A stretch of DNA of 64,000 nt, from NCBI RefSeq assembly GCF_000835495.1, contig NW_015622543.1:5382619-5446618 (forward strand). Direction: 5' to 3'. The notes beneath the pieces are model-generated. The model was not told where the DNA came from, did no database searches, and saw nothing but the letters and a program-made list of their open reading frames with translations. Within the stretch, counting starts at the first letter, position 1. Every line of letters begins with the position of its first letter. Made by a program: the position numbers and the translations under genes. Shown piece after piece: positions 54,217 through 64,000 of this stretch. This DNA is from Cladophialophora immunda (taxonomy: Eukaryota > Ascomycota > Eurotiomycetes > Chaetothyriales > Herpotrichiellaceae).

Positions 54217-55132
54217 ATGGATACCAGAGATTTTGAGAAGGGCCTTGTGTCTACATCGGCGCCCTCTGCAGTACCTTCACAGACTTCGTCTGCTCCTGAC
54301 AAGGCCATCATCAACGAGCCCAGTGGGCACACACCCCTCCAGCTCTTCCAGCTGCTGGTCGGCATAACCACGCCATCGTCCCTTACTCAAGATGGTGTTG
54401 ATCTCGGCAGAGCCCGCGGAGCAAAGTCGAGGCGAGTTCGGACGGATAACGTTGGTCTCTATCAGCGTGCCAGAGAGCAGGAACGGGCGAGTAGAATCGC
54501 CTATCTGTGCACAAGCATCATCAGCAACACTTTGTACATGTTTCAGATCCTTCTCGCAGCAACGTTCACGGCCCTGTCTGCGTACAAGGACTCGCATCGT
54601 GTAACGTTGACTGTGCTGGGAGCCTTGAATACTGTTTTGGCTGGGTAAGTCCCCAAGGCAGAATTCCACGTTGGACAACACATGACTGATATTGTTTTCG
54701 ATCATAAGTTGCCTAGCCTGGCAGAAGGGCCAAGGTGTGCCACAACGATATCGCAAAGCTCAAGACCAGTATCAGGCTTTGATCCTCGAGATCGAGATGA
54801 CGGAACGATCATTCTTGGACCTCGAGTACAGCGGTGGTGATCAAGGCGGTGGCGTCAAACTTGATCCGCGAACAGAAAAGGACAGGCTCCAGAAGCTATT
54901 CGATACAGCAAGGGCTGATCAGCAGGCAAATTATCCAGATCTATATGTCAGCACGGGCGGCGCCGCCGCAAAAGATTCCAAAGAGCTGAAAAAGGAGCTG
55001 GAGGACGCAAAGGCAGAAACGGCTAAGGTGCAGAGCGAAATGATGGCCAAGATCGAGGCGTTGATGGCTAAGCTGGCGACCAAGGTCGATGGTCCGGTCG
55101 AGGATGCCGTTCAAAGTGCTGCGAAGGAGTAA
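54217..55132 (+). CDS. SLATT-domain (fungal type) two-TM protein
   Basis: Two exons, 54217-54644 and 54709-55132, giving 283 aa. Splicing restores LGALNTVLAGCLAWQKGQG, the hallmark of the fungal SLATT domain, between two membrane helices (SIISNTLYMFQILLAATFTA and VTLTVLGALNTVLAGCLAW) and the amphipathic RYRKAQDQYQ helix. The C-terminus is a Lys/Glu-rich coiled coil (KELKKELEDAKAETAKVQSE). SLATT domains were predicted from bacterial conflict systems as membrane effectors coupled to SMODS nucleotidyltransferases or SLOG sensors. In fungi they are stand-alone and uncharacterised. No sensor domain is fused or adjacent here, so a defence role is only a family-based guess. Confidence 0.8.
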
Positions 55133-55682
55133 AACACTGGCGATTCTGTGTCTCCCAAACTGAACCCATGGATGAACAAAGTCTACCGGCAGAATCTCTC
55201 GACGCCAGTCCACCTACTTTGAAGCGTGACTTCGCGCTGCTTTTGTTCAGGCTAGCAGTAGTGGCCCAAGTTCCTCCCTCCTTCAGCCTGTCAAGTTCAA
55301 CGAGTGCCCAAAGGAAGGCTCTAGGGGTTCCTGGGAAGGCGCCACGGCATATTCCCTCCTTGACCCTGCGAGGGCGAGTCGAGTTGGTCTTTATGAGTGG
55401 GATGGCCTAGCACCGCGTGTGCTCGTGTCCTTGGCCTGAGAGGGTTCCCAGAAATAGGTCCATGCCGCTCTCTCCTCTCTTATCACGAAGTCATTTACTA
55501 TAATGTTGACCATCTAGCAGTTATAAATCGTCTGTGTATTTGAGGGTAGTAGCAACTGCATTAACCCGGTTCATAGTCATTTTCCGAGTAGCTGGCTTTG
55601 CAACCCACCGCAGCCTCTCTACTATGGTAGACCTTATCGGAGTACCCGCCTGCAAAGTAAGGCTGAATCCATCACCGCCCAC
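55133..55682. other. Convergent intergenic region
   Basis: 3' ends of the SLATT and AKR genes. An 80-codon plus-strand frame (55168-55410) has no motif. Nothing supported. Confidence 0.35.
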
Positions 55683-56675
55683 CTAGCCTTCAGCAAGCTT
55701 AGCAAATGCACCCCCATACCTTTCCCCTACAGTCTTATTGGCCTTGAGAATCCGGTCGATTTCGTTCATTTCCTCGTCGGTCAGCTCGACGTGCTCGCAA
55801 TTTTCCCGGATCCACTCTGGCTTTTCTGCGCCTGGTATAGGGATGATCGGACTCGACGCCGGCCGCCGTGCACTCAGTCCTCTGATCCAAGCAAGTGCGA
55901 CTTGGGAAGATTTGACGCCCTTTTTGAGCCCGATCTTGTTCACCTCCTCCGTCAGCCGTCGGTTTGCTTGCAGCACGTCGTTTTGGAACTTTGGGAAATT
56001 CCTTCGGTGAACTGGCAGATCTTCATTCTTATCCCCAAAGTCGCTGGTTAAAGCACCTCGACTCAACGGTGCATACGCAATGATGGGGATTCCTAGCTCA
56101 GCACAAACGTCGGCAACGCCGTTGTTCAAGATGTTCGTCGTCCAGAGCGAAAGTTCCACCTCAACCACTGAAATCGGGTGAACGGCGTGTGCTCGTCGAA
56201 TCGTGTCGGCTTTGACTTCGCTGAGTCCAATCCCTCCGATCTTGCCTTCCTCAACCAATTTACCCAGGACCCTGACTTGGTCCTCAATGGGGACTTTGGG
56301 ATCGACGCGCGCACATTCGAAGATGTCAATCTTCTTGGTCCCTGCGAGCACACGGTTGCACTCGTCCACCGACCGTCTCAGGTTCTCCTCGCTGGCATCA
56401 GGCTCTGCAACCCCATACTTCATGCCGCCCTTGATGCTTAGCAGCACTTTAGAGGCGTTTTCTGGGTGCGCTTCGAAATATTCCTTTACCAGATGGCAGG
56501 TGTGGCGTTCTGGAGTGCCATACAGTTCACCACCATTGAAAAGGTTGGCTCCGGAAGCAATGGCAGTGCTCAATAACTCAAAAGACTCGGCTTGGGTTGG
56601 TGGATCGGGTCGCCACGTCAAACCCATAAGTCCATACCCCACAGGTCCAATGTTGCGACCCAGCAGCGTGGCCAT
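55683..56675 (-). CDS. Aldo/keto reductase, pyridoxal-reductase-like
   Basis: 330 aa, single exon. TIM-barrel AKR with MATLLGRNIGPVGYGLMGLT at the N-terminus, Tyr52 in NGGELYGTPERH, Lys82 in LLSIKGGMKYG, GKIGGIGLSEV, and NADPH-site elements (YAPLSRGALTSDF; SSPIIPIPGAEKPEWIREN). The layout and motifs (NGGE-YGTPER; FECARVDP) match fission-yeast Plr1 (AKR8), an NADPH-dependent pyridoxal reductase. The usual active-site Asp before Tyr is not in its normal place and the His strand reads ECARVDP instead of containing His; the same departures seem typical of this subfamily. Divergent from the CoA-transferase at 57380. A vitamin B6 role is likely but other carbonyl substrates are possible. Confidence 0.87.
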   Translation of the reverse strand: MATLLGRNIGPVGYGLMGLTWRPDPPTQAESFELLSTAIASGANLFNGGELYGTPERHTCHLVKEYFEAHPENASKVLLSIKGGMKYGVAEPDASEENLRRSVDECNRVLAGTKKIDIFECARVDPKVPIEDQVRVLGKLVEEGKIGGIGLSEVKADTIRRAHAVHPISVVEVELSLWTTNILNNGVADVCAELGIPIIAYAPLSRGALTSDFGDKNEDLPVHRRNFPKFQNDVLQANRRLTEEVNKIGLKKGVKSSQVALAWIRGLSARRPASSPIIPIPGAEKPEWIRENCEHVELTDEEMNEIDRILKANKTVGERYGGAFAKLAEG

Positions 56676-57379
56676 CTTGAAAGGCTCTTAGTAAGTTACG
56701 GTATAGCGAGGCTGTGAATGAAGCTGGGGTATAGTGCTCTTGGGAGCTCAACTCTAAGAGAGAATTCTTCGGGTGATTTATGTTGGGGAAGGGTGAATGA
56801 ACAAAGATGTATCAACGTGCGTTTCTCACAAGGATACTACAAAGCTGCCGTTTAATGTATCCAACTTAAACCTATATTAAATAGACCAGTTCATGTCTGC
56901 GGCTACCTAGAGACCTCGGTAAGGAGGAGTGGAATGCCCACTGCCGTATGCCTAGGGTCGTCGCTATTAAGTAGCCTGTCGTGCTGGATCGAGACTTGAC
57001 GACTATCGGCGCTTTCAACCAGGGGACTCAGAAGACGGTTGACAGGTGGCGGGGAGCGGAGCACATCCATCCGCTACAATCCGTCTAGTCCGCCGTGGTA
57101 AACAAGGCTCGGAAGCTTTTCCAGCCGCACGTACCCTAAGCCGAGGCCGGGAGATCTCTCAGGGTATGAATATGCGATCGAAGACTCGCTGCATGCCACC
57201 CGGTTCCAGATTGGGAGGGTATAGGGAGTGCCGAACAACGATATCTCGGACTGAGTCGGCACAATCAGCGACGTTTGGTCTCGACTGGCGCATTGCTCTT
57301 CTCATGTTCGAAGAGTATTCAACTCTCTTTGAACTCACAAGGCTCCCTCGAAAATTATTCTCGACTCTCGCGACCAATA
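56676..57379. other. Divergent promoter region (AKR / CoA-transferase)
   Basis: About 0.7 kb. An in-frame ATG at 57275 could add 35 residues to the CoA-transferase. No other gene seen. Confidence 0.4.
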
Positions 57380-59181
57380 ATGGGCTCGATTGCTGCAGAC
57401 GCCCCGACGGTGCCGTCAAAGAATGGCGATGCCAAATACTCCGTCCCGAAGCAAGCTGAACAAGTCTTCTGGAGAGAACTTGTGGAAAATCCGCTCGTCT
57501 CCAAATACTTGCCGCCTGACATCAGAGTCGCCGCCTCGACTATCCGATTTACAGGAAAGGACGCACCCACGCTGCCTGTGCACTGGAGGCTTGCCGAGTC
57601 GGCGAGCGCTCTTCTGGCGCTAGAGGCGGCCCTTGTAGGGCTGTTGCTGAACAAGAAATACGGCGTCCCGGCGCCTGAGGTGGAGATTGACGTGTGGGTT
57701 CGTATCCAAGCCCGCGAGTCAATGGAAGCTGACAGTAGGGACACTGCAGCGAACATGCCCAGCTCTTCTTGATGTCGCTCTTCCTTTGGACCATCGATCC
57801 GCAGGGCGAGAAGATCAGTGCAACGCTCAGTGCGAAAAAGCTGCAGAAGTACTTGGTCGACCACGACCCGTACGAACGAGCCACCACTCCGCACCGAGCT
57901 GCGACCACAAACATTTACAAGTGTGCCGATGGGAGATTTTTCCAGACTCATGGCTCGCTGAACCCGGACCCGGTGCTGAAGATTCTCGGACTCCCCAGAA
58001 ACCAAGAACTTGGCCCTGGGCAAGAAGCATGGGTCCCGTTCCAGGAGAGCGTGGCCAAATTCACCGCCGCGGAGCTTCTGGAAGCCACAGACAGAGCAGG
58101 ACAAGCTGGCCACGTATGCAACTCCGTTGAAGAGTACACCCGGTCAGAACATGGCCGAGCCAATGCCCACGTCGGCCTCTTTGAAATTTGGCGGGTTGCG
58201 AACAAGAACCATCTACCCGCCTGGTGGCCCTCGGCGAGTCATACGGTGCCATCGAGACCTCTTGCGGGGCTGAAGGTAGTTGACCTGACCCGGATCATCG
58301 CTGCTCCTACGGTGACACGCGGACTTGCCGAACTCGGGGCATCGGTGATGCGAGTAATGGGCCCTGGTGTACCAGACTTTGTCGGTCTGCATATCGACTT
58401 GAATTGGGGAAAGTGGAACACATATATCGACATCACGAGCCCGGATGGAAGGGAACAACTTCGCGACCTCATCAAGGATGCTGATGTTGTGATCAACGGC
58501 TATCGCCCGGGAGTTCTCGACAAACATGGCTTTTCCCAAGACGATATCATCGCCATGGTGGCTGACCGCCCTCGGGGCATTATATCCGTTCGAGAAAACT
58601 GCTATGGGTGGTACGGTCCGTTCAGCCACCGACCGGGATGGCAGAACACCTCCGACGCATGTGTCGGCGTCTCTCACGGGTACGGGAAGGCGATAGGGCT
58701 GCAAGACGACGAGCCCATCGTCACCCCGTGCCCCAATTCAGACTATTGCACTGGCTTGGCAGGTGTCACCGCGATCCTGTCCGCGATCCTGCAGCGTGGG
58801 GAGCTCGGGGGAAGCTACAAAGTCGATCTCGCCCTGACTTACTACAATCAGTGGCTGCTTCGATCTTGCGGCGAGTACCCTCCCGAGGTCTGGCGGGAAT
58901 TGTGGGAGAAATATGGCCGGTTCCAGTTCCGGGCCAACCAGCCCATGGAAGTGATAACTCCGGCGGTATTGCAGCTCATGGAGAAACGCGAAGACAGCTT
59001 CCGCGATGAATTCTTCAGTGTGCAGAGGAGCAAGGCTCTCAATGTCGACATCAGATGTGTTAAGCCGGTGCTCCGATATCCCCATGGTGAAGTCGAACTG
59101 GGCTTTACCGTAGGCAGTCGAGGGAATGGAACAGACGCGCCCAGATGGCCTGAGGACTTAACTATAGAGGTGGTCAGCTAG
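57380..59181 (+). CDS. Class III (CaiB/BaiF) CoA-transferase, long fungal form
   Basis: Two exons, 57380-57693 and 57750-59181, giving 581 aa. The junction restores PEVEIDVEHAQLFLMSLFLW. The enzyme has a partial N-terminal lobe and a full CaiB-type domain starting GLKVVDLTRIIAAPTVTRGL, followed by LGASVMRVMGPGVPDF, DLNWGKWNTYIDITSPDG and DADVVINGYRPGVLDKHGFS. This is the usual size of a fungal group annotated only as CoA-transferase family III. The typical catalytic G-Y-D segment is not as clear as in the 22-kb enzyme (GWQNTSDACVGVSHG occupies its place). It should transfer or isomerise acyl-CoA, but the substrate is unknown. It is not mitochondrial by sequence. Confidence 0.85.
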
Positions 59182-60779
59182 AAGCGATATCACAGAAGCT
59201 CTGATGCTTATCTAGAGATATGTCGAACTCACACTTATACTTGCGCAGAACTGGTCTACCATCGCCATCTGTGGCATGTTGCAACATGGGTGCGAGGGAC
59301 AGCAGCAGAGCTCCCGCATAACGAATGCTTCTCAGCTTGCTCACGCCGCCTCTCACCCTCCTCACCCTTCTCATCAGCCGTGTTCAGTCCCTTTTTGGGT
59401 CCCGTAGTTATTGGATGCTTGGCGCTATACTTCGCGTCTCTCTTTAAGGATGTAGAAAGTTTATACGACCACCTCTGAGGGAGGGTATAGATTTGGGAAC
59501 CTAATGTTCGAAACCAGGAATCTTTGCAAAGACGGTGGATGCAATCTCTTGCAGCCCATGCCCTCCGTGTAAGATGGAGCGCGTACCTTACGTTGCATTC
59601 ACCTGGATGACCCTTTCTCCTGATAGCGAACTTGCACGCTGTCTACGTCATGTCTTTCCAATCATATCCGTCCTTCATCTCGGACGTTGCCTTGTCTCGT
59701 CCGCCCGCCACCCTGCGCCTCCTTTTCATTTCCACTGTTTCGAATTGACCTTCACGCAGCCTTCCCGCCATGGCACAAGGAAGGTCGACCGAAGGACCAG
59801 CGTCGTTGGCCAAGCTACACAACAGCACCTAGCTTTTAAAAAAGGGAAGGTGTCGATATAGTCTTATGTCGTTGAGGGGCTATGGCGAGCCACAACAACA
59901 TATCATGTCGTTTTCTAGTGTTACTTAAGGGACACCATGGGAAGGTATATAGCTGGGTCTTCCCTAGCTTGGATACAGCTACGTAGCCAACTTCGTCAAA
60001 CAAACCCTACTCCACCATTGATATTGTTCCAACTTTCAGATCAGTGGGACGTAGACATTCAAGTCTATCTGCATCTCTTGCCTGGTTATCCACATCCCTG
60101 CCCTCCACTCAAGTAAATATTGAGTCGAGACCACGCCGCACCTCACGTATACGGTAGCGACCTTGACATCTTTCATTTAAGCTAGCAGATTCTTCTTCTT
60201 TTCTCAATTCTTCATTTCCTGAAATCCCGTCCTGACGGCCTACTCTGGTTTCTACTTAAATGGGGAGAAAGCAGGACCCCCGAGGAGACTTTTCGTAAAG
60301 CTAAAGATAAGGGCGGCTGAACAAGGGGCCGGCATTGTTGATGGCAGCAAACCGAATTTCTGGAACCTGGAGCCGGGGCGAAGAAGAACTACTAGAAACA
60401 AGTTGCGTCTGGAGGACCGAAGCTCACCGGAGGTACCGCGCTTCGAAAAGAATAGATGGCAGCTCGAGTAGTCCGTGGCTAGCACCGAACAACACAGGTT
60501 ACTCGACTCCTTAAGGAGAAAAGAAAAGAAGAGGAGGCGCATTGCATGTGCGGAGATAGCTTTCATACTGCTCCGTAGGTAGCTAGTGCGTACAACATGG
60601 AACTAAACAACAAGCGCGCTTTGGTAGGGTGAACGCACCAAGAAACTATGTACCAATCGGACCGCTGGGGGCATACATCAGCAGTGGGTGGCACTGCAGT
60701 CTCGGTCACCTTGTCATTTTAGCTGCCACGATGAAAAGGAGGAAACAAATGGTTGCTCCAACGTCAAAATGGCTACTCA
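59182..60779. other. Intergenic region with a diverged repeat
   Basis: Holds repeat copy B (59382-59516). The rest has short overlapping frames only. No gene supported. Confidence 0.4.
59382..59516 (+). repeat. Diverged dispersed repeat, copy B
   Basis: Counterpart of copy A at 52885-53026, in the same orientation. Flanking CCTCACCCTTCTC (59360) and GGATGCAATCTCTTGCAGCC (59537) also resemble sequences flanking copy A, so the element may be 250 bp or more. Confidence 0.65.
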
Positions 60780-62612
60780 CTAGATTCCTCTCACCGTTCC
60801 TTGAAATTGCCTGATTATGGCATCCGCCACCTCGACCATGCAGGTCCGCGGATCTGGGTCCCCTTCTTTGCTGTCCCTTTGGAGGGCTTTTAGTTCGGAC
60901 GAGAGCCACTTCAACAGCAGCCTCAACTCCAGCCACCTATCAACCCCCTGATTCGGATCCGCCTCCAAGGCCGTCTCTTCGCAGACGCGGTAGTTTGGAA
61001 TGGCTGGGGATTTCAGTTGGAGTGTCCAGTGTCGCCGGTGCCTCTTGTTGTCCTGTTCACATCTGCAATTTGCGATCGAGCCTACCCCCGGGAAGGCTGA
61101 CGTGAGTGCTTTACATGACGGGTACCACTTCACACCAGTTATGACACTGACCGTCCAGTGGATGGTCTCCTTGGAGTTACCTGTGTTGACATTTGGCTCT
61201 TTGAGGTATTCGAAGGCTGTTGTTGTCCAGAAATGCCGACGTGGTTTCCGGTGTTTCTTTCCTGCTATACGAAATATTGGTGTCATCGAGTCAGACCCAA
61301 TGATTTTGGGACGTACTACCGTAGCTTAATTGTCAGCCATTACGGACTCCATAGTAGGTCTAAAAAGGAGATGCTTGTGGACCTTGCAAGTGGAAAGGAC
61401 GATTCGAAGATAAGAGTCGTCTCACCGATAGATGATTCACCACTGTCAGGTTCTTCATGGAATTTCCAGCTTGACTTTGTTGGTAGAGGATTAGAAAAAT
61501 TGGCGACTTCAAACTCCAGAAAAGGTTGAAGCCTTGCGATCATCCACGCGAGTGAAATATGACTAAGGCCCTGGAACTTGCGTCCGCCACCAATATCGCT
61601 GTGGTATCCTACAAACCAGCACTGTTGTAAACGTCGACTCTTGTTTATAAGAGTTTCGCCGGTATCAGATATCCTCCAGACAAGCGGCAGAAAAGGCCTA
61701 CGGCGTTCGTGGAGGGAAAGTGCGTGTATCGCATTTTCGATTTCGTTACCCAGTTCCGAGTTGACAAAGGCGAACTCGCCGGGAACCCGTATTGGCTGGA
61801 TTCCAGAAAGGGGCGTATTGATTGCCGCAACTGTATCCAAGAGCGCGCAGACCTTGATGTGAACGTCGCGGCGTAGATACGCGCTGTGTCGCAACAAAAA
61901 TGTGAAAAGGGCGTCCTTATCATTTCGATCCACATCCAGGCTTGGAAGAACTTCTAAGGCAGCAACTTGCTCATCACCGTTGTTGGGAGTATCTTCAAAG
62001 TCAACTTGCACTAAGTCGGGATCATGTAGTGGGTACAGGCTCCCGTTGCTTGCTTTCCATTTTTCAAAGACGAGGTCCACAAGATGGTCGGCAAGACGGT
62101 CGGCAGCTTTTGTGAGCACCCCGATTCTGCCGACCATATCAGCCACACATCTCATAATGAATGCACCCCTGGAGAATCCCAGAAGGATTATCTGATCGCC
62201 ATTGTCGTGGCTATAGTTGTCGCGAATGATGGTGTAGCCTTCTTTGATCCTGTCTTCGATACCTATACGTCACAAGTTAGAAGGTATTAGGAGCAGCATC
62301 GAAGCTTTCAAGCCAATTTGAAAAACGGGTCCAAGAATTCCGAAACAGAAACAGCATCGGAACCATCGCTATTACTATGGCGGATTGGTCTGGATGCCCA
62401 CCTTTGGCATTGGCCTGGTGCAGTTTATCCGTGAGGAAGCCTTCTGTGCCAATCCCTCGGACATAGAAAGTTGATTGACGGGTGTTATCGCTGGTGGTGG
62501 CTTTGACGTAACTCTTGATCCGTGATACGTTTGTCAATCGATTGCCTTGTTGGTATTCCGAATTGCCAGTCCCGTCACAATATATCACGATCCTGCTGGG
62601 CTGTTCAGACAT
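60780..62612 (-). CDS. DUF2235 alpha/beta-hydrolase (Tle1-like phospholipase fold)
   Basis: Three exons, 62612-62402, 62262-61426 and 61324-60780, giving 530 aa. The N-terminus has the DUF2235 signature (IVIYCDGTGNSEYQQGNRLT). The nucleophile Ser101 is in LLGFSRGAF, restored across intron 1. ALSLHERRRPFLPLVW and GYHSDIGGGRKF (catalytic Asp near 293) follow. The C-terminal exon completes the protein (VVRPKIIGSDSMTPIFRIAG) and ends with a helical region. The donor of intron 2 could be 61426 (GTGAGA, used here) or 15 nt earlier in the transcript (GTGAAT); both keep frame. The fold is shared with bacterial type VI phospholipase effectors. The fungal substrate is unknown; no signal peptide, so intracellular. 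Confidence 0.82.
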
Positions 62613-64000
62613 CGTGTCGAGTCTCCTGGTCAGTCCAAAGGTGAATTGAGAGAGGATGGGATGTGTTCTACAACGCGGTAATTATCATCCCCTCCGAAAG
62701 GGAGAATCGGCCGCCAATTTTTGGAGCAGGGGTGTCACACTTGCTTCTGCTGCGGCTTCAGCCATTCAAATGGGGTGCCATTCGTCGAAACCGCTCAGCT
62801 CGGCGTGGTGCGTGCAGCCCAACATTCGCCTTCCAGCTCTCAGCCTGACTGCGGCGTGCAGGCTGGGGCGGCTCGGCGTACAACCCATGGTAGATCATAG
62901 CAGTCGGGCACTGATGGCCAGGGTAGTCAGGCTGTCAGGGTACGAGAATGTACGTAATGCGTAATGGACGACATTTTCGGGCGCAGTTGTCTGTGTCTCA
63001 GTTAGCTGCAGCCTGGAAAGGTGGCTTGAGAATACGAGTAGCAGGTGCCAATGCCTAACAGCGCCGTGGCTGGGTTGAGAGAGCAGGGTAAGCTTGATCT
63101 AATCCAATGATGCGATCACACGTGTCGCTGCGCTGCTCGAGACTGCATCAGGCAATGGTTAGGTGACATCTATTACCTCGTATTGAAAAGCCACTTTGTT
63201 CCAGTGCTCGAACCAGGGAAAGTGAGGAAATAATTGATTTCAGGACGATGACTGCCCGCACTTACAACAATTCAGCAATTGGTAAGTTTTCCGAGGTAGA
63301 TCCTGCTAATGACATATATAGTACGAAGTAAAATGAGTAGGTACTGCTTAGCTCGTCACGTGCTAGCCTAGAGTAATCGTAGCACTTTTGCTCGGTTAAT
63401 CCCGAATCCAAGTCTGACCTTGTGGCACCTCCACCCCGTGTGCCCGTGTCAGGCTGTGCTACCAGGCTGTCCTCGTGTCTCTGCGAACGGATGACGAAAG
63501 AGCGGGACTCACAGCCACATCGCCGTCACATTTTATCTATCCATCGACATCACCAGCCCAAAAATGGTGGTGATTATTACACGCTACCCTTCAGTCTATA
63601 CCTTCCAGTAATACCCAGACTTATCGAATGGCAGAAACTCAAAGCGCAGAGATTCACTCTCCTGATGGAGCTTTCTGGCGTTCGGGAGAAGGCAACCATC
63701 AATTGTTCGGAGAGCCGGATGCTGACCTGAGGTAAGTTTCACCGTGAGCAACGAAATGGAGAATGAGGGTCAATGCGGTGGCTGTCGTATGTCACAATGT
63801 CGGAGGATTTCACTAGAGGGATGGGGTTTCTCATTATACAGTCGTTGTTCTTGTCTAGTAAACGGGGATGCCTGGAAGCTGAGCCTTACCTTTTGGCCTC
63901 ATGCGGATACGCAATCAGTGTTCTCTTGCTGGCTCTGTTCATTTCACATCTCAGACTAACAATATCAGGTTTGTAGTACTACACGACTATGTCATCTTTG
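62613..64000. other. Right-edge region; possible start of a gene at 63628
   Basis: No confident gene. At 63628 an ATG opens a 35-codon segment (MAETQSAEIHSPDGAFWRSG) that ends at a good donor (GTAAGT, about 63732). This could be a first exon of a gene continuing beyond the window; a hydrophobic frame near 63840-63976 may be its second exon. Unproven. Confidence 0.25.

Overview
The window looks like nuclear DNA of a filamentous ascomycete (Pezizomycotina). Genes are monocistronic on both strands, with short GT-AG introns of about 45-170 nt, CTAAC/CTGAC-type branch sites and TATA boxes. The families are typical of such fungi: Zn2Cys6 regulators, HET, SUR7/PalI, YAT permease, DUF6594, fungal SLATT and DUF2235. 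The species cannot be fixed from the sequence. Exon joins below were derived by hand from frame continuity, splice signals and family motifs.

Left part (1-16 kb): an AtaL-like (DUF1857) gene cut by the window edge; a Zn2Cys6 regulator; a SUR7/PalI membrane protein; a GPI-anchored PI-PLC-like protein; a HET-domain protein; an MmgE/PrpD protein; and a seven-exon amino-acid permease whose first intron appears to be GC-AG.

Middle-left (16-30 kb): a metabolic block with a GNAT acetyltransferase, a TauD/TfdA dioxygenase divergent from a Zn2Cys6 regulator, a SUGCT-like class III CoA-transferase convergent with a mitochondrial-type crotonase, an UNC93-like MFS protein, and a secreted histidine acid phosphatase. 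Together these suggest organic-acid/acyl-CoA catabolism, but no complete named pathway is present.

Middle (30-45 kb): gene-poor, accessory-looking DNA. It holds a CorA-like protein with a large extra C-terminal membrane domain, a near-perfect 20-bp hairpin beside 15-bp tandem repeats, a small secreted 4-Cys protein, two possible retropepsin-like ORFs, a 5'-incomplete DUF6594 gene and a C16 homopolymer.

Right-centre (45-53 kb): the clearest candidate gene cluster. It comprises a Zn2Cys6 regulator, an ACMSD/2,3-dihydroxybenzoate-decarboxylase-like amidohydrolase, an MFS anion transporter of the allantoate-permease type and an aromatic-type aldehyde dehydrogenase. The inferred role is uptake and aldehyde-to-acid-to-decarboxylated-phenol breakdown of an aromatic compound.

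Right (53-64 kb): a SLATT-domain membrane protein, a pyridoxal-reductase-like AKR divergent from a second, longer class III CoA-transferase, and a DUF2235 hydrolase. Two diverged copies of one repeat (about 52.9 and 59.4 kb) bracket the SLATT/AKR/CoA-transferase block. The last 1.4 kb holds no confident gene.
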